Shown here: positions 16,664-26,410 of the stretch, piece after piece | How positions within the stretch are numbered: position 1 is the stretch's first letter | How the letters are laid out: each line of letters starts with the position of its first letter | From: Sulfurovum sp. | GTDB lineage: Bacteria; Campylobacterota; Campylobacteria; Campylobacterales; Sulfurovaceae | Length of the DNA: 33,969 bases | NCBI GenBank assembly: GCA_026991605.1 | Contig: JALXBG010000169.1 | Coordinates: 1-33,969, forward strand | Direction of reading: 5' to 3' | The notes under the pieces: generated by a model | Databases searched by the model: none | The model's input: the letters and a program-made list of their open reading frames with translations, nothing else | Told to the model about the DNA's origin: nothing | Position numbers and translations under genes: made by a program

Positions 16664-16685
16664 GGTGGGTGAGACCCACCCTACA
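16664..16685. repeat. REP-like hairpin, GGTGGGT type
   Basis: GGTGGGT-GAG-ACCCACC is a perfect 7-bp stem followed by CTACA. The right side reads ACCCACCCTACA, nearly the same as the arm of the palindrome at 32399-32438, so both appear to belong to one dispersed family. Confidence 0.6.
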
Positions 16686-16740
16686 AGACCATGCTAGAAA
16701 AAATCTCAAATACAAGATATATGTGAACTAATAAAACTCC

Positions 16741-16770
16741 TTGACATACTATAACACTATCTGTTATACT
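16741..16770 (+). promoter_or_regulatory. higBA promoter and operator
   Basis: TTGACA (16741-16746), 18 bases, then TATACT (16765-16770). Between and across them lies the inverted repeat TATAACA-CTATC-TGTTATA (16750-16768), a likely HigA or HigBA operator. The -10 ends only five bases before the higB ATG, so transcription should begin at or next to the start codon, giving a leaderless message. Confidence 0.8.
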
Positions 16771-16775
16771 GTGCT

Positions 16776-17057
16776 ATGATAAAAAGTTTTGCAGATAAAG
16801 AGAGTGAACGCTCTTATAGTACAGCCAAAAGCAGAAAAATACCTTCAACGATCCACAAAGTGGCATTGAGAAAGTTGGATTATCTAAATGCTGCCCATGT
16901 TTTGGATGATTTACGTGTACCACCTGCTAATAGATTGGAAGCACTAGAAGGTGCATTGAAAGGTAAGTACTCTATCCGCATTAACAAACAGTATCGTATC
17001 GTGTTCGCTTATGAGAATGGCAATGCGTACGATGTAACAATTACAGACTACCACTAG
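16776..17057 (+). CDS. higB: HigB-type toxin (RelE superfamily)
   Basis: A 93-residue protein with the classic HigB pattern: MIKSFADKESERSY at the start, KIPSTIHKVALRKLDYLNAA, LEGALKGKYSIRINKQYRIVFAYENGNAYDVTITDYH to the end. HigB toxins cleave mRNA on translating ribosomes. The toxin precedes the antitoxin, the usual order for hig. The start is fixed by the conserved MIKSF, which places it five bases after the -10 with no ribosome binding site. It ends nine bases before higA. Confidence 0.93.
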   Translation: MIKSFADKESERSYSTAKSRKIPSTIHKVALRKLDYLNAAHVLDDLRVPPANRLEALEGALKGKYSIRINKQYRIVFAYENGNAYDVTITDYH

Positions 17058-17066
17058 GAGATTAGA

Positions 17067-17372
17067 ATGATAGAACTAAACAGACAACCAACACATGCAG
17101 GGGAGATACTCAAAGAAGAGTTTCTAGAACCACTTGGTATGACACAAAGTTACTTGGCAAAAGCACTACATACCTCTTTTCGTGCCATCAATGAATTGGT
17201 CAATGAAAAAAGAGGCATCACAACAGAGATGGCACTGAAACTGGCGAAGTACTTTGGCACTTCTCCACAGTTATGGCTCAATCTACAAAATCAATTTGAT
17301 ATATATAAGGTGAGTATGAAAAAGCAAAAAGAGCTAGAAGAGATAGAAATAGGAAAATTTGAGGTAGCATAG
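17067..17372 (+). CDS. higA: HigA-type antitoxin (XRE/HTH)
   Basis: A 101-residue helix-turn-helix protein of the VapI/HigA kind: PTHAGEILKEEFLEPLGMTQSYLAKALHTSFRAINELVNEKRGITTEMALKLAKYFGTSPQLWLNLQNQFD covers the five-helix XRE domain. It neutralises HigB and represses the promoter through the inverted repeat at 16750-16768. AGGAG precedes the ATG. Its TAG stop is immediately followed by the GTG of fmt, without a spacer base, so the module is fused transcriptionally to housekeeping genes. Confidence 0.94.
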   Translation: MIELNRQPTHAGEILKEEFLEPLGMTQSYLAKALHTSFRAINELVNEKRGITTEMALKLAKYFGTSPQLWLNLQNQFDIYKVSMKKQKELEEIEIGKFEVA

Positions 17373-18287
17373 GTGAAAAATAAAATAGTTTACATGGGTA
17401 CACCCCATTATGCAAAAGAGATATTAGAGGCTTTAGTGAATGCTGAAGATATGGATGTATCATTGGTGTTAACACAGCCTGATCGTCCTGTCGGACGTAA
17501 AAAGGTTTTGACCCCACCACCTGTGAAGGTTTTGGCAGAAGAATATGATATAAAAGTATTACAGCCAAGTAGACTCTCTGAAGAAGGTATTTTTGAGGCT
17601 ATAGAAAAAGAGAAACCAGATTTTATCATCGTGGCGGCTTTTGGGCAGATATTACCTAAAAATATACTAGATATTGCACCCTGTATCAACCTGCATGCGT
17701 CGCTTTTACCACAATATAGAGGTGCATCTCCTGTACAACAGTCGCTACTCAATGGTGATGAAAAAACAGGTGTGACTTCTATGTTGATGGAAGAGGGCTT
17801 AGATACGGGTGATATACTCGAAAAAATAGAGTTTGTTATCCCTGATGATATGAGACTGCATGCTTTGATGCAACAATTGACGGAAGATGCATGTAAACTT
17901 ACTTTAAGTACCGTACGCAACTTTGAAAAGCTCATACCGCTCAAGCAAGATGAATCTCAGGCAACACTTTGTAAAAAGATTAAAAAATCTGATGGACAGA
18001 TTGATTTTGACGATGCTCAGAGTATTTATAATAAATATAGAGCATTTGAAGGATGGCCGGGGATATTTACCAATAATGGTACAAAACTTGATGAGATAGC
18101 TTTGATTGAAACTCAAAAAAACCACAAAGCTTCTGAATTGCTTGCCTTTGAAGATGAAAGCATTGTTGTGGGATGTGACAGAGGGGCATTAAAGATTGGC
18201 ACATTACAGCCAGCCTCTAAAAAAGCTATGTCTGCGAAGGCATATTGTGTAGGGAGAGGAATTAAAATTGGACATACACTATTTTGA
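17373..18287 (+). CDS. fmt: Methionyl-tRNA formyltransferase
   Basis: Formylates initiator Met-tRNA with 10-formyl-THF. The protein has 304 residues with the N-terminal formyltransferase fold: VYMGTPHYAKEIL, VLTQPDRPVGRK, the active-site block INLHASLLPQYRGASP with N106 and H108, and D144 in GLDTGDIL, the same numbering as in E. coli. The smaller C-terminal OB-like domain binds the tRNA. The start is GTG directly after the higA stop. Its ribosome binding site (GAGG near 17360) lies inside higA. The 3' end overlaps birA by 20 bases. Confidence 0.95.
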   Translation: MKNKIVYMGTPHYAKEILEALVNAEDMDVSLVLTQPDRPVGRKKVLTPPPVKVLAEEYDIKVLQPSRLSEEGIFEAIEKEKPDFIIVAAFGQILPKNILDIAPCINLHASLLPQYRGASPVQQSLLNGDEKTGVTSMLMEEGLDTGDILEKIEFVIPDDMRLHALMQQLTEDACKLTLSTVRNFEKLIPLKQDESQATLCKKIKKSDGQIDFDDAQSIYNKYRAFEGWPGIFTNNGTKLDEIALIETQKNHKASELLAFEDESIVVGCDRGALKIGTLQPASKKAMSAKAYCVGRGIKIGHTLF

Positions 18288-18903
18288 TACTTTGCCTTCT
18301 ACGCAAACATATCTTGTTGAAGCCCTTCAAAAAAAGAGACTAAATCCACCTGTGGCAGTGCTTGCCTTAGAACAAAAGGCAGGGGTTGGTAGTCGCGATA
18401 ATGCATGGTCAGGAGGAGAGGGAAACTTTTTTGCTTCATTTGCCGTAAAATTAGATGATTTACCCGAAGATTTATTACTCTCCTCAGCGTCTATCTATTT
18501 CTCATTTATTATGAAACAGACATTATTGGATTTAGGTGAAAATATTTGGTTAAAGTGGCCCAATGACTTCTATAAAAATGATGAAAAAGTAGGCGGAACC
18601 ATTACGAAAAAAGTAAATGATACTTTGGTATGTGGAATCGGAATAAATTTGAAAAAATCTCAAAATGGCTACAGTGCCTTGCAGAGCGATATTTCACCTA
18701 ATATATTACTTGATAAATACCTTTTTGCACTTGAAAAGTTTCCAAAATGGAAGCAGGTTTTTAGTGAATATGAGATAGAATTTGAGTTAAGTAGAAGGTT
18801 TTCAGTTCATATTGAAAACTATCAAAAGAGCCTAGGGGACGCACTGTTGTGCGATGATGGCTCTTTAATTATCGGAGGAAAAAAGGTGTATAGTTTACGA
18901 TGA
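18268..18903 (+). CDS. birA: Biotin-protein ligase, no DNA-binding domain
   Basis: Activates biotin with ATP and attaches it to the carrier protein of acetyl-CoA carboxylase. At 211 residues it lacks the N-terminal helix-turn-helix of E. coli BirA, so it should not be a repressor. The start is TTG, seven bases after GGAGAGGA, inside fmt. The family blocks are TLPSTQTYL, GVGSRDNAW, WLKWPNDF (K95, N98, D99) and EKVGGT. The biotinyl-AMP loop, GRGRRG in E. coli, reads GVGSRD, so the residue matching E. coli R118 is S42. It overlaps parA by ATGA. Confidence 0.92.
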   Translation: MDIHYFDTLPSTQTYLVEALQKKRLNPPVAVLALEQKAGVGSRDNAWSGGEGNFFASFAVKLDDLPEDLLLSSASIYFSFIMKQTLLDLGENIWLKWPNDFYKNDEKVGGTITKKVNDTLVCGIGINLKKSQNGYSALQSDISPNILLDKYLFALEKFPKWKQVFSEYEIEFELSRRFSVHIENYQKSLGDALLCDDGSLIIGGKKVYSLR

Positions 18904-19688
18904 GTGAGGTAATTAGTATAGCCAACCAAAAAGGTGGCGTAGGGAAAACAACAACAGCCGTAAACTTGGCAGCATCTTTAGCCGAAAAAGGTAAAAAAGT
19001 ACTTCTTTTAGATATCGATCCCCAGTCTAACGCAACAACAAGTTTAGGGTTCTCAAGAGGCGATTATGAGTTTAACATTTACCATGTGCTTATTGGTACA
19101 AAAAAACTCTCTGAAGTACTTCTTGAAACAAGTATCAAAAATCTTAAGCTGGCTCCTTCAAATATCGGTCTTGTAGGGATAGAAAAAGAGTTTTACAATC
19201 CTAAAAAGAAAAATAGAGAATTAGTTTTAAAAGAGAAACTAAAAGAGGTCTCTAAAAAGTTTGATTTTGTGATTATTGATTCACCTCCGGCATTGGGTCC
19301 TATTACAATCAACGCATTGAGTGCATCTGATTCTGTGATTATTCCTATTCAGTGTGAATTTTTTGCATTGGAAGGTTTGGCACAATTGTTGAACACTGTA
19401 TCTCTATTGAAAAAAACGATTAATCCGAAGCTGAAAATAAAAGGTTTCTTACCGACAATGTTCTCGGGACAAAACAACCTTTCTAAGCAAGTTTTGGCCG
19501 ACTTGTCTCATCACTTTAAAGACAAGCTTTTTCATATGAAAAAGAATTCCAAAGAGTGTATTGTGGTACCTCGTAATGTGAAAATTGCTGAGAGTCCAAG
19601 TTTTGGTAAACCTGTAACTACCTACGCATCAAGTTCCAAAGGTTCTGTTGCATACAGAGATTTGGCTACTGTTATAGCAAGAGGTTAA
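18900..19688 (+). CDS. parA: Chromosome partitioning ATPase ParA/Soj
   Basis: A 262-residue Walker-type ATPase that moves ParB-parS complexes on the nucleoid. The deviant P-loop KGGVGKTTT is at 11-19, followed by LLLDIDPQSNATT (Walker A' Asp) and FVIIDSPPALGP (Walker B). No N-terminal helix-turn-helix is present, consistent with a chromosomal Soj type. It overlaps birA by ATGA and is followed by parB three bases after its stop, the normal order. Confidence 0.96.
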   Translation: MSEVISIANQKGGVGKTTTAVNLAASLAEKGKKVLLLDIDPQSNATTSLGFSRGDYEFNIYHVLIGTKKLSEVLLETSIKNLKLAPSNIGLVGIEKEFYNPKKKNRELVLKEKLKEVSKKFDFVIIDSPPALGPITINALSASDSVIIPIQCEFFALEGLAQLLNTVSLLKKTINPKLKIKGFLPTMFSGQNNLSKQVLADLSHHFKDKLFHMKKNSKECIVVPRNVKIAESPSFGKPVTTYASSSKGSVAYRDLATVIARG

Positions 19689-19691
19689 CAT

Positions 19692-20561
19692 ATGGCACTA
19701 GGAAGAGGACTGGGAGCAATACTCTCAGAAGTAGAAGAAGCATACGAAAAAGATCTTTCTACCATCGATAGTTTTGAACTGGAAGCACAAGGTGCACGTG
19801 TTGAAGAGATTGATGTTGAAAGTGTTACGCCTAACCCTTTTCAACCACGTAAACACTTTGATGAACAAGCACTTAAAGAGCTGAGTGAGTCTATTGCTGA
19901 ACATGGGTTGCTGCAACCTATTGTTGTGATAGAAAAAGAAGAGGGCTATCTTCTTATTGCAGGTGAGCGTCGTCTACGTGCCCATAAACTTGCCAAGATA
20001 GATACAGTAAAAGCGATTATCGCTGATGCAGGGATTGATGATGTTAAGCTTCGTGAACTTGCACTCCTTGAAAATATACAAAGAGAAAACCTCAATGCCA
20101 TTGAGCTTGCAAACTCTTATGCTGAACTTATAGATGTGCATGAAATTACACATGATGAACTCTCTTCTATCGTGCATAAAAGTAGATCTCAAATCACGAA
20201 TACTATGAGACTTCTTTCTCTTACGTCATATGCACAGGAACAGCTGATAAAAGGTAAAATTTCACAAGGTCATGCAAAAGTATTGGTTGGGCTTGATGAT
20301 AAAAAACAAAAGGTACTTATTGACAGTATTATCGGACAGAAACTTTCTGTACGTGAGACTGAAAATATGGTGAAGAACCATAAAGAAAATCCAACTAAAA
20401 ACCTACAGGTAAAAAGTGTGGAAAATTTTACAAAAACACATGCTGCAAGCTTGAAGGAACTACTCCCATTTACCCATAAACTCAAAGGAAAAAGTATTGA
20501 AATCTCCTTTAGTGATGAAGAAGAGTTAAAAAACTTTCTTACATTCCTTAATAAACACTAA
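19692..20561 (+). CDS. parB: Chromosome partitioning protein ParB/Spo0J
   Basis: A 289-residue CTP-dependent DNA clamp that loads at parS. It begins GRGLGAILSE, the ParA-stimulating tail. The CTP-binding domain shows NPFQPRKHFD and GERRLRA (91-97), then LLENIQRENLNAIELANSY, and the helix-turn-helix region (HKSRSQITNTMRLL, then KISQGHAKVL) that reads parS. The C-terminal dimer domain ends FLTFLNKH. No full parS consensus was found in the window. ATP-synthase genes start 62 bases downstream with a promoter between. Confidence 0.96.
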   Translation: MALGRGLGAILSEVEEAYEKDLSTIDSFELEAQGARVEEIDVESVTPNPFQPRKHFDEQALKELSESIAEHGLLQPIVVIEKEEGYLLIAGERRLRAHKLAKIDTVKAIIADAGIDDVKLRELALLENIQRENLNAIELANSYAELIDVHEITHDELSSIVHKSRSQITNTMRLLSLTSYAQEQLIKGKISQGHAKVLVGLDDKKQKVLIDSIIGQKLSVRETENMVKNHKENPTKNLQVKSVENFTKTHAASLKELLPFTHKLKGKSIEISFSDEEELKNFLTFLNKH

Positions 20562-20583
20562 TTTTTAACCGACCTCTCATCTC

Positions 20584-20589
20584 TATAAT
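20584..20589 (+). promoter_or_regulatory. Promoter for the ATP synthase operon
   Basis: TATAAT 34 bases before atpF' in the parB-atpF' gap. GAGGAG precedes the ATG. No clear -35. This would start the long atp and possibly tol transcript. Confidence 0.65.
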
Positions 20590-20623
20590 GCTAAAATAGC
20601 GCGAAATTACATGAGGAGTTTTA

Positions 20624-21046
20624 ATGCTTGACATACATTTACCATTGATGTTGTTCGTCTTAGCTTTGTTTCTAACCCTACTTGTTCTTTTAAATAATAT
20701 GCTATTTCAGCCATTGGTGAAATTTATGGATGACAGAGATGCCTCTATAGCAAAAGATTTGGAAGCAGCAAAAGGACTTAGTGGCAACACTGACGAACTC
20801 AATGCAAAGGCAGATGAAATTATTAGCAATGCTAAGAATGAAGCTGCGTCTATCAGACAGAAAGCAATCGATGATGAGAAAACATTGGCTGCAAGTAAAG
20901 TTGAGACCAAACAAAATGAACTAGATACTGAGCATAGGAAGTTTTTAGAAAAGCTTAACTCTGAGAAAGAGAACCTTAAAAATTCTCTTCTTTCACAAAT
21001 GCCTCTTTTCAAAGAGAGCCTCAAAGCTAAGTTTAGCAAGTTATAG
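20624..21046 (+). CDS. atpF': ATP synthase F0 subunit b'
   Basis: A 140-residue peripheral-stalk subunit. One N-terminal transmembrane helix (about 5-27, LMLFVLALFLTLLVLLNNMLF) is followed by QPLVKFMDDRD and a long charged coiled coil rich in Ala, Lys and Glu. Paired with the next gene, it makes a b/b' heterodimer, as in Campylobacter and photosynthetic bacteria. It begins the operon after parB. Confidence 0.9.
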   Translation: MLDIHLPLMLFVLALFLTLLVLLNNMLFQPLVKFMDDRDASIAKDLEAAKGLSGNTDELNAKADEIISNAKNEAASIRQKAIDDEKTLAASKVETKQNELDTEHRKFLEKLNSEKENLKNSLLSQMPLFKESLKAKFSKL

Positions 21047-21060
21047 GAAGGGATGAGAAT

Positions 21061-21609
21061 ATGAAAAAAATTATACTATTGTCTCTACTTGTAGTACCAG
21101 CTATTCTTGTAGCAAGTGGTCATATAGAGAGTGAAACAAGTCGTTACTTTATACAAACAGGTAGAGAGAGTGACTTTTGGCCTAGAGTGATTAACTTCAC
21201 AATTTTTGCTGCATTACTTTACTATTTGGTTGCTAATCCAATCAAAGAGTTCTTTAAGCAAAGATCTGAAAGTATCGCATCTCAGCTTAATGAGATAGAA
21301 GAGAAACTTCAAGCAGCTAAAAATGAAAAAAAAGAAGCGCAAGCACGTTTAGCTGCAAGCGAAAAAAAAGCAGAAGAAATTCTTCTAGATGCGAAAGCAG
21401 AAGCAGTTATTTTGGCTGAAACAATCGCTATAGCTAATGAAAATGAGTTATCAGTTCTTGAAAAACAACTTGAAGAAAAAATGACTTTTGAAGAACGTAA
21501 ATCAGCAAGAGAAGTTGTTGATGAAGTATTAAGTGAGAATATTACAACTGATGATATTACCCTGGACGAAACTAAAGTTGTTGACATTATTTCTAAGAAG
21601 GTGGCATAG
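21061..21609 (+). CDS. atpF: ATP synthase F0 subunit b
   Basis: A 182-residue peripheral-stalk subunit. A signal-like hydrophobic stretch (1-20) is followed by the transmembrane helix near 46-62 (INFTIFAALLYYLVANPI), FFKQRSESI, and a long Ala/Glu/Lys coiled coil. Two N-terminal hydrophobic segments, the first like a cleavable signal peptide, are as I recall in Campylobacter b subunits. The stop is directly followed by the ATG of atpH. Confidence 0.92.
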   Translation: MKKIILLSLLVVPAILVASGHIESETSRYFIQTGRESDFWPRVINFTIFAALLYYLVANPIKEFFKQRSESIASQLNEIEEKLQAAKNEKKEAQARLAASEKKAEEILLDAKAEAVILAETIAIANENELSVLEKQLEEKMTFEERKSAREVVDEVLSENITTDDITLDETKVVDIISKKVA

Positions 21610-22137
21610 ATGGAAGAATTAATCGCTAAAAGATATGCAAAAGCACTCTCATCAGTAACAAAAGACTTGCCAGCTATTTTAAAAGTACTGAACGTACTTG
21701 CTGAAGTAACAAGCAGTGTTGAAGTAAAGTCAGCATTAACATCTCCAATCATAGCAAGTGAAAAGAAAACAGAAATGATTCTTTCTACGCTTGGTAAAGA
21801 TGCAGATGTTTCACTGGTGAATCTTATTAAGATTTTAGGTGAAAACAGTAGATTGGATTTGATTCCAGCTATTGCTAAAGTACTTAATGCAGATCAACAA
21901 CGTATTTCTAACGAATATGAAGGTGTAGTAAAAAGTACATCTACACTCGATGCAAAAGCATTGGCTGATCTTGAGAAGACACTTAAGAAGTACACAGGTT
22001 CAACGATTAAATTGACACAGGAAAAGACGGATCTTGAAGGATTACGTGTATCAGTGGATGATTTGGGTATAGAGGTAAACTTCTCTAAGCAGAGAGTTAA
22101 AGAACAATTAATTGATTTCATTAAGAAATCACTATAG
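21610..22137 (+). CDS. atpH: ATP synthase F1 subunit delta
   Basis: A 175-residue OSCP/delta subunit joining the peripheral stalk to the alpha-3 beta-3 head. The N-terminus LIAKRYAKALSSV is the family signature for the helical bundle, and the C-terminal DLEGLRVSVDDLGIEVNFSKQRVKEQL closes the beta domain. Starts immediately after atpF and precedes atpA by 23 bases. Confidence 0.95.
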   Translation: MEELIAKRYAKALSSVTKDLPAILKVLNVLAEVTSSVEVKSALTSPIIASEKKTEMILSTLGKDADVSLVNLIKILGENSRLDLIPAIAKVLNADQQRISNEYEGVVKSTSTLDAKALADLEKTLKKYTGSTIKLTQEKTDLEGLRVSVDDLGIEVNFSKQRVKEQLIDFIKKSL

Positions 22138-22160
22138 TTATCTAAAGTAAAGGAGTAGTA

Positions 22161-23675
22161 GTGGCAAACAAATTGCAAGCAGATGAAATCTCTTCGATTA
22201 TCAAAGAAAGAATTGAAAACTTTGAAATTGATGTTGACATCAATGAAATAGGAAAAGTAGTAGGTATCGCGGATGGTATTACAACAGTATATGGTCTTAA
22301 CAATGTTATGGCTGGAGAAGTTGTAGAGTTCGATAATGGTGCAAAAGGTCTTGTGTTAAACCTTGAAGAAGCAAACGTTGGTGTTGTTGTTCTCGGTTCT
22401 AGTGCAGGGATTAAAGAAGGTATGAGCGTAAAAAGAGCAGGTGATCTTCTTAAAACACCAGTAGGTGATGCATTGATGGGTAGAGTGGTAAATGCACTTG
22501 GTGAACCTGTAGATGGTAAAGGTACAATCGAGGCTGCAGAGCAAAGATTTATCGAAGAAAAAGCACCTGGAATCATGGCTAGAAAATCAGTACATGAACC
22601 ACTTCAAACAGGTATCAAAGCAATTGATGCACTTGTACCGGTTGGTAGAGGGCAAAGAGAGCTTATCATTGGTGATAGACAAACTGGTAAAACAACTTTG
22701 GCTATCGATACAATTATTAACCAAAAAGGTCAAGATGTTGTATGTATCTACGTTGCGATTGGTCAAAAGCAATCAACAGTAGCTGCAACAGTGAAAAAAC
22801 TTGAAGAGCATGGTGCAATGGATTACACAATCATCGTAACTGCTGGTGCTGCTGAGTCTTCAGCGTTACAGTTCCTTGCTCCTTATGCAGGTGTAACTAT
22901 GGCTGAGTACTTTAGAGATAATGGTAGACATGCAGTTATCTTCTATGATGACCTTTCTAAGCACGCAGTTGCATATAGAGAGATGTCACTCATCTTGAGA
23001 AGACCTCCGGGTCGTGAAGCATACCCAGGGGATGTTTTCTACCTACACTCAAGACTACTTGAGAGAGCTGCAAAGCTTTCTGATGCTTTAGGTGCCGGTT
23101 CTATTACTGCATTCCCAATCATTGAAACACAAGCAGGTGATGTTGCAGCATATATCCCAACAAATGTTATCTCAATTACTGATGGTCAAATTTTCCTTGA
23201 AACTGACCTCTTTAACTCAGGTATTAGACCAGCGATTAACGTGGGACTTTCTGTTTCACGTGTTGGTGGTGCTGCACAAATTAAAGCAGTTAAACAAGTT
23301 TCTGGTACATTGAGACTTGACCTCGCTTCATTTAGAGAGCTTCAAGCTTTTGCACAATTTGCCTCTGATCTTGATGAGTATACTAGAAGTCAACTAGAAC
23401 GTGGACAGAGAATGGTTGAAGTTCTTAAACAAGGACCTTATGCACCTGTTCCAGTTGAGAAACAAGTTGTAATCATCTTTGCTGGTGCACAAGGATACCT
23501 TGATGATATTCCTGCATCTTCAGTGGTTAAGTTCGAAGCAGACCTTATGCCATTTATGGAAGCAAAATATGCAAACATCCTTGATGCTATCAGAAATGAG
23601 AAAAAAATCTCTGATGACACAGATGCAGAATTAAGAAAAGCTATCGAAGATTTCAAAGCTTCATTTGCTGGATAA
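22161..23675 (+). CDS. atpA: ATP synthase F1 subunit alpha
   Basis: 504 residues, standard length. Non-catalytic nucleotide-binding subunit with the P-loop GDRQTGKT at 171-178, [13 protein letters not shown], and the late signature [17 protein letters not shown], including the conserved Arg near the catalytic interface. The start is GTG with AAAGGAG upstream. This is the centre of the F1 block. Genes for subunits a and c are not in the window, and they are usually elsewhere in this phylum. Confidence 0.98.
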   Translation: MANKLQADEISSIIKERIENFEIDVDINEIGKVVGIADGITTVYGLNNVMAGEVVEFDNGAKGLVLNLEEANVGVVVLGSSAGIKEGMSVKRAGDLLKTPVGDALMGRVVNALGEPVDGKGTIEAAEQRFIEEKAPGIMARKSVHEPLQTGIKAIDALVPVGRGQRELIIGDRQTGKTTLAIDTIINQKGQDVVCIYVAIGQKQSTVAATVKKLEEHGAMDYTIIVTAGAAESSALQFLAPYAGVTMAEYFRDNGRHAVIFYDDLSKHAVAYREMSLILRRPPGREAYPGDVFYLHSRLLERAAKLSDALGAGSITAFPIIETQAGDVAAYIPTNVISITDGQIFLETDLFNSGIRPAINVGLSVSRVGGAAQIKAVKQVSGTLRLDLASFRELQAFAQFASDLDEYTRSQLERGQRMVEVLKQGPYAPVPVEKQVVIIFAGAQGYLDDIPASSVVKFEADLMPFMEAKYANILDAIRNEKKISDDTDAELRKAIEDFKASFAG

Positions 23676-23687
23676 GAAAGGCTTACA

Positions 23688-24575
23688 ATGGCTAATTTAA
23701 AAGAGATAAAGCGTAAGATAGGGTCTGTTAAGAATACACAGAAAACCACTAACGCTATGAAGCTTGTCTCTTCTGCTAAATTAAAAAGAACAGAAGAGCT
23801 TGCTAAAAGATCTAGAGTCTATGCAGCAAAATTGACGGAACTCTTAAATGAGATTGCACAAAAAATGCAACAGTCAAATACTGACGGTATAGACAATGTT
23901 TACTTCAAGGATGTTCAAAATCCTAAAAAAGTAGATATTGTTTTTATTACTGCTGACAAAGGTCTTTGTGGTGGTTTTAACTCACAAACAATCAAGCGCG
24001 CACGTCAATTGATTGAAGAGTACCAAGCAAAAGATGTGAAAGTACGTCTTAGAGCTGTAGGTAGAAAAGGAATTGATTTCTTTAAGTTCAACGGTGTTGA
24101 ATTGAATGATGAAATCATAGGACTTTCTGCTGCACCAGACTTTAAACAAGCTGCAGAGTTTATCTCTGAAGTGGCGGAATCATATGTTAATGGTGAAACA
24201 GATAAGATTATTTTAGTACACAATGGTTATGTAAACATGATTACTCAAGAAATTAGAGAAGATCAGGTTTTACCAGTAGATACATCTAAATTAGAACTTA
24301 ATACTGTTTCAACTTCAGAACTTGAAGTAGAGCCAGATGACGATGACACACTTTTGGATGCATTGGTGAAGCGTTATGTAGAGTACACAATGTACTACTC
24401 ACTCATTGATTCACTTGCAGCTGAACACTCAGCACGTATGCAGGCAATGGACGCAGCAACTAAAAATGCTAAAGAGATGGTCAAAGAGTTAAACGTTAAG
24501 TATAACAAAGCAAGACAAGAATCGATTACTACTGAACTCATCGAGATTATCAGTGGTATGGAATCAATGAAATAA
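23688..24575 (+). CDS. atpG: ATP synthase F1 subunit gamma
   Basis: 295-residue rotor shaft. The N-terminal coiled-coil arm MANLKEIKRKIGSVKNTQKTTNAMKLV is typical. The middle Rossmann-like part contains ITADKGLCGGFN. The C-terminal helix has SARMQAMDAATKNAKEM and ends ITTELIEIISGMESM. It follows atpA by 12 bases and precedes atpD by 19 bases. Confidence 0.97.
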   Translation: MANLKEIKRKIGSVKNTQKTTNAMKLVSSAKLKRTEELAKRSRVYAAKLTELLNEIAQKMQQSNTDGIDNVYFKDVQNPKKVDIVFITADKGLCGGFNSQTIKRARQLIEEYQAKDVKVRLRAVGRKGIDFFKFNGVELNDEIIGLSAAPDFKQAAEFISEVAESYVNGETDKIILVHNGYVNMITQEIREDQVLPVDTSKLELNTVSTSELEVEPDDDDTLLDALVKRYVEYTMYYSLIDSLAAEHSARMQAMDAATKNAKEMVKELNVKYNKARQESITTELIEIISGMESMK

Positions 24576-24582
24576 GAGATAG

Positions 24583-25995
<1,413 letters not shown>

Positions 25996-26022
25996 TCTTA
26001 GTTCTCATCTTAAAGGATATTT

Positions 26023-26409
26023 ATGGAACTAATGAAACTAGAAATTGTCACGCCTAATGGTGTGATTTTTGATGATAAAGTAAAACAAGTAACACTACCA
26101 GGGTCTGAAGGTGAGTTTGGTGTTTTAGCCAACCATGCAACTTTGGTATCATTACTTGATACTGGTGTTATCGTTATCGATAAAGCAGACGGAGATGAAC
26201 TAGCAGTGGCTATTAACTCTGGATATGTAAAAGTTGATGAAGAGAAAACAACATGTATTGTAGATGGTGCAGTTGCTCTTTCTGGTGATGATAGTGATCT
26301 TGCTAAAGCACTAGAAGAAGCAAAAGAATTATTGAAAAAAACTGAATCTTCTGCAGCGGCTATTGCTTCAGCAGTTAGTAAAGTTGAACAAATTGGAAAG
26401 TCTCTCTAA
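26023..26409 (+). CDS. atpC: ATP synthase F1 subunit epsilon
   Basis: 128 residues. Begins LEIVTPNGVIFDD and has LPGSEGEFGVLANHATLVSLL in the beta-sandwich domain, followed by a helical hairpin (DLAKALEEAKELLKK...) that can inhibit ATP hydrolysis. It ends the atp block. The tolQ-type gene starts one or two bases later, so the atp and tol groups are probably transcribed together. Confidence 0.96.
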   Translation: MELMKLEIVTPNGVIFDDKVKQVTLPGSEGEFGVLANHATLVSLLDTGVIVIDKADGDELAVAINSGYVKVDEEKTTCIVDGAVALSGDDSDLAKALEEAKELLKKTESSAAAIASAVSKVEQIGKSL

Positions 26410-26410
26410 C

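Larger units (their letters stand above)
16376..16775. other. Gene-free 400 bases with hairpins and repeat ends
   Basis: No plausible gene is seen. The stretch holds the hairpin at 16469-16496, GGGTC units at 16531 and 16544 inside A/T-rich TTAAAATTA tracts, the inverted flank motif at 16541-16569, a REP-like hairpin near 16664, and the higBA promoter at 16741. TTTTCATAGTTAA occurs twice (near 16386 and 16468). Confidence 0.7.

Noticed and set aside
22142-22576. 144-codon minus-strand ORF opposite atpA
   Set aside because: It lies wholly antisense to conserved atpA, low-complexity Ser/Thr/Pro content, no ribosome binding site: a shadow frame.
23252-23267. Possible parS site for ParB inside atpA
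   Set aside because: It matches only 11 of 16 bases of TGTTTCACGTGAAACA and encodes the conserved SVSRVGG of AtpA. Two other CACGTG sites (near 27463 and 29541) are equally weak.
26363-26410. TolQ start inside atpC
   Set aside because: It would overlap atpC by 47 bases and add residues not seen in the family; TTG at 26411 has a suitable upstream GGAAAG.
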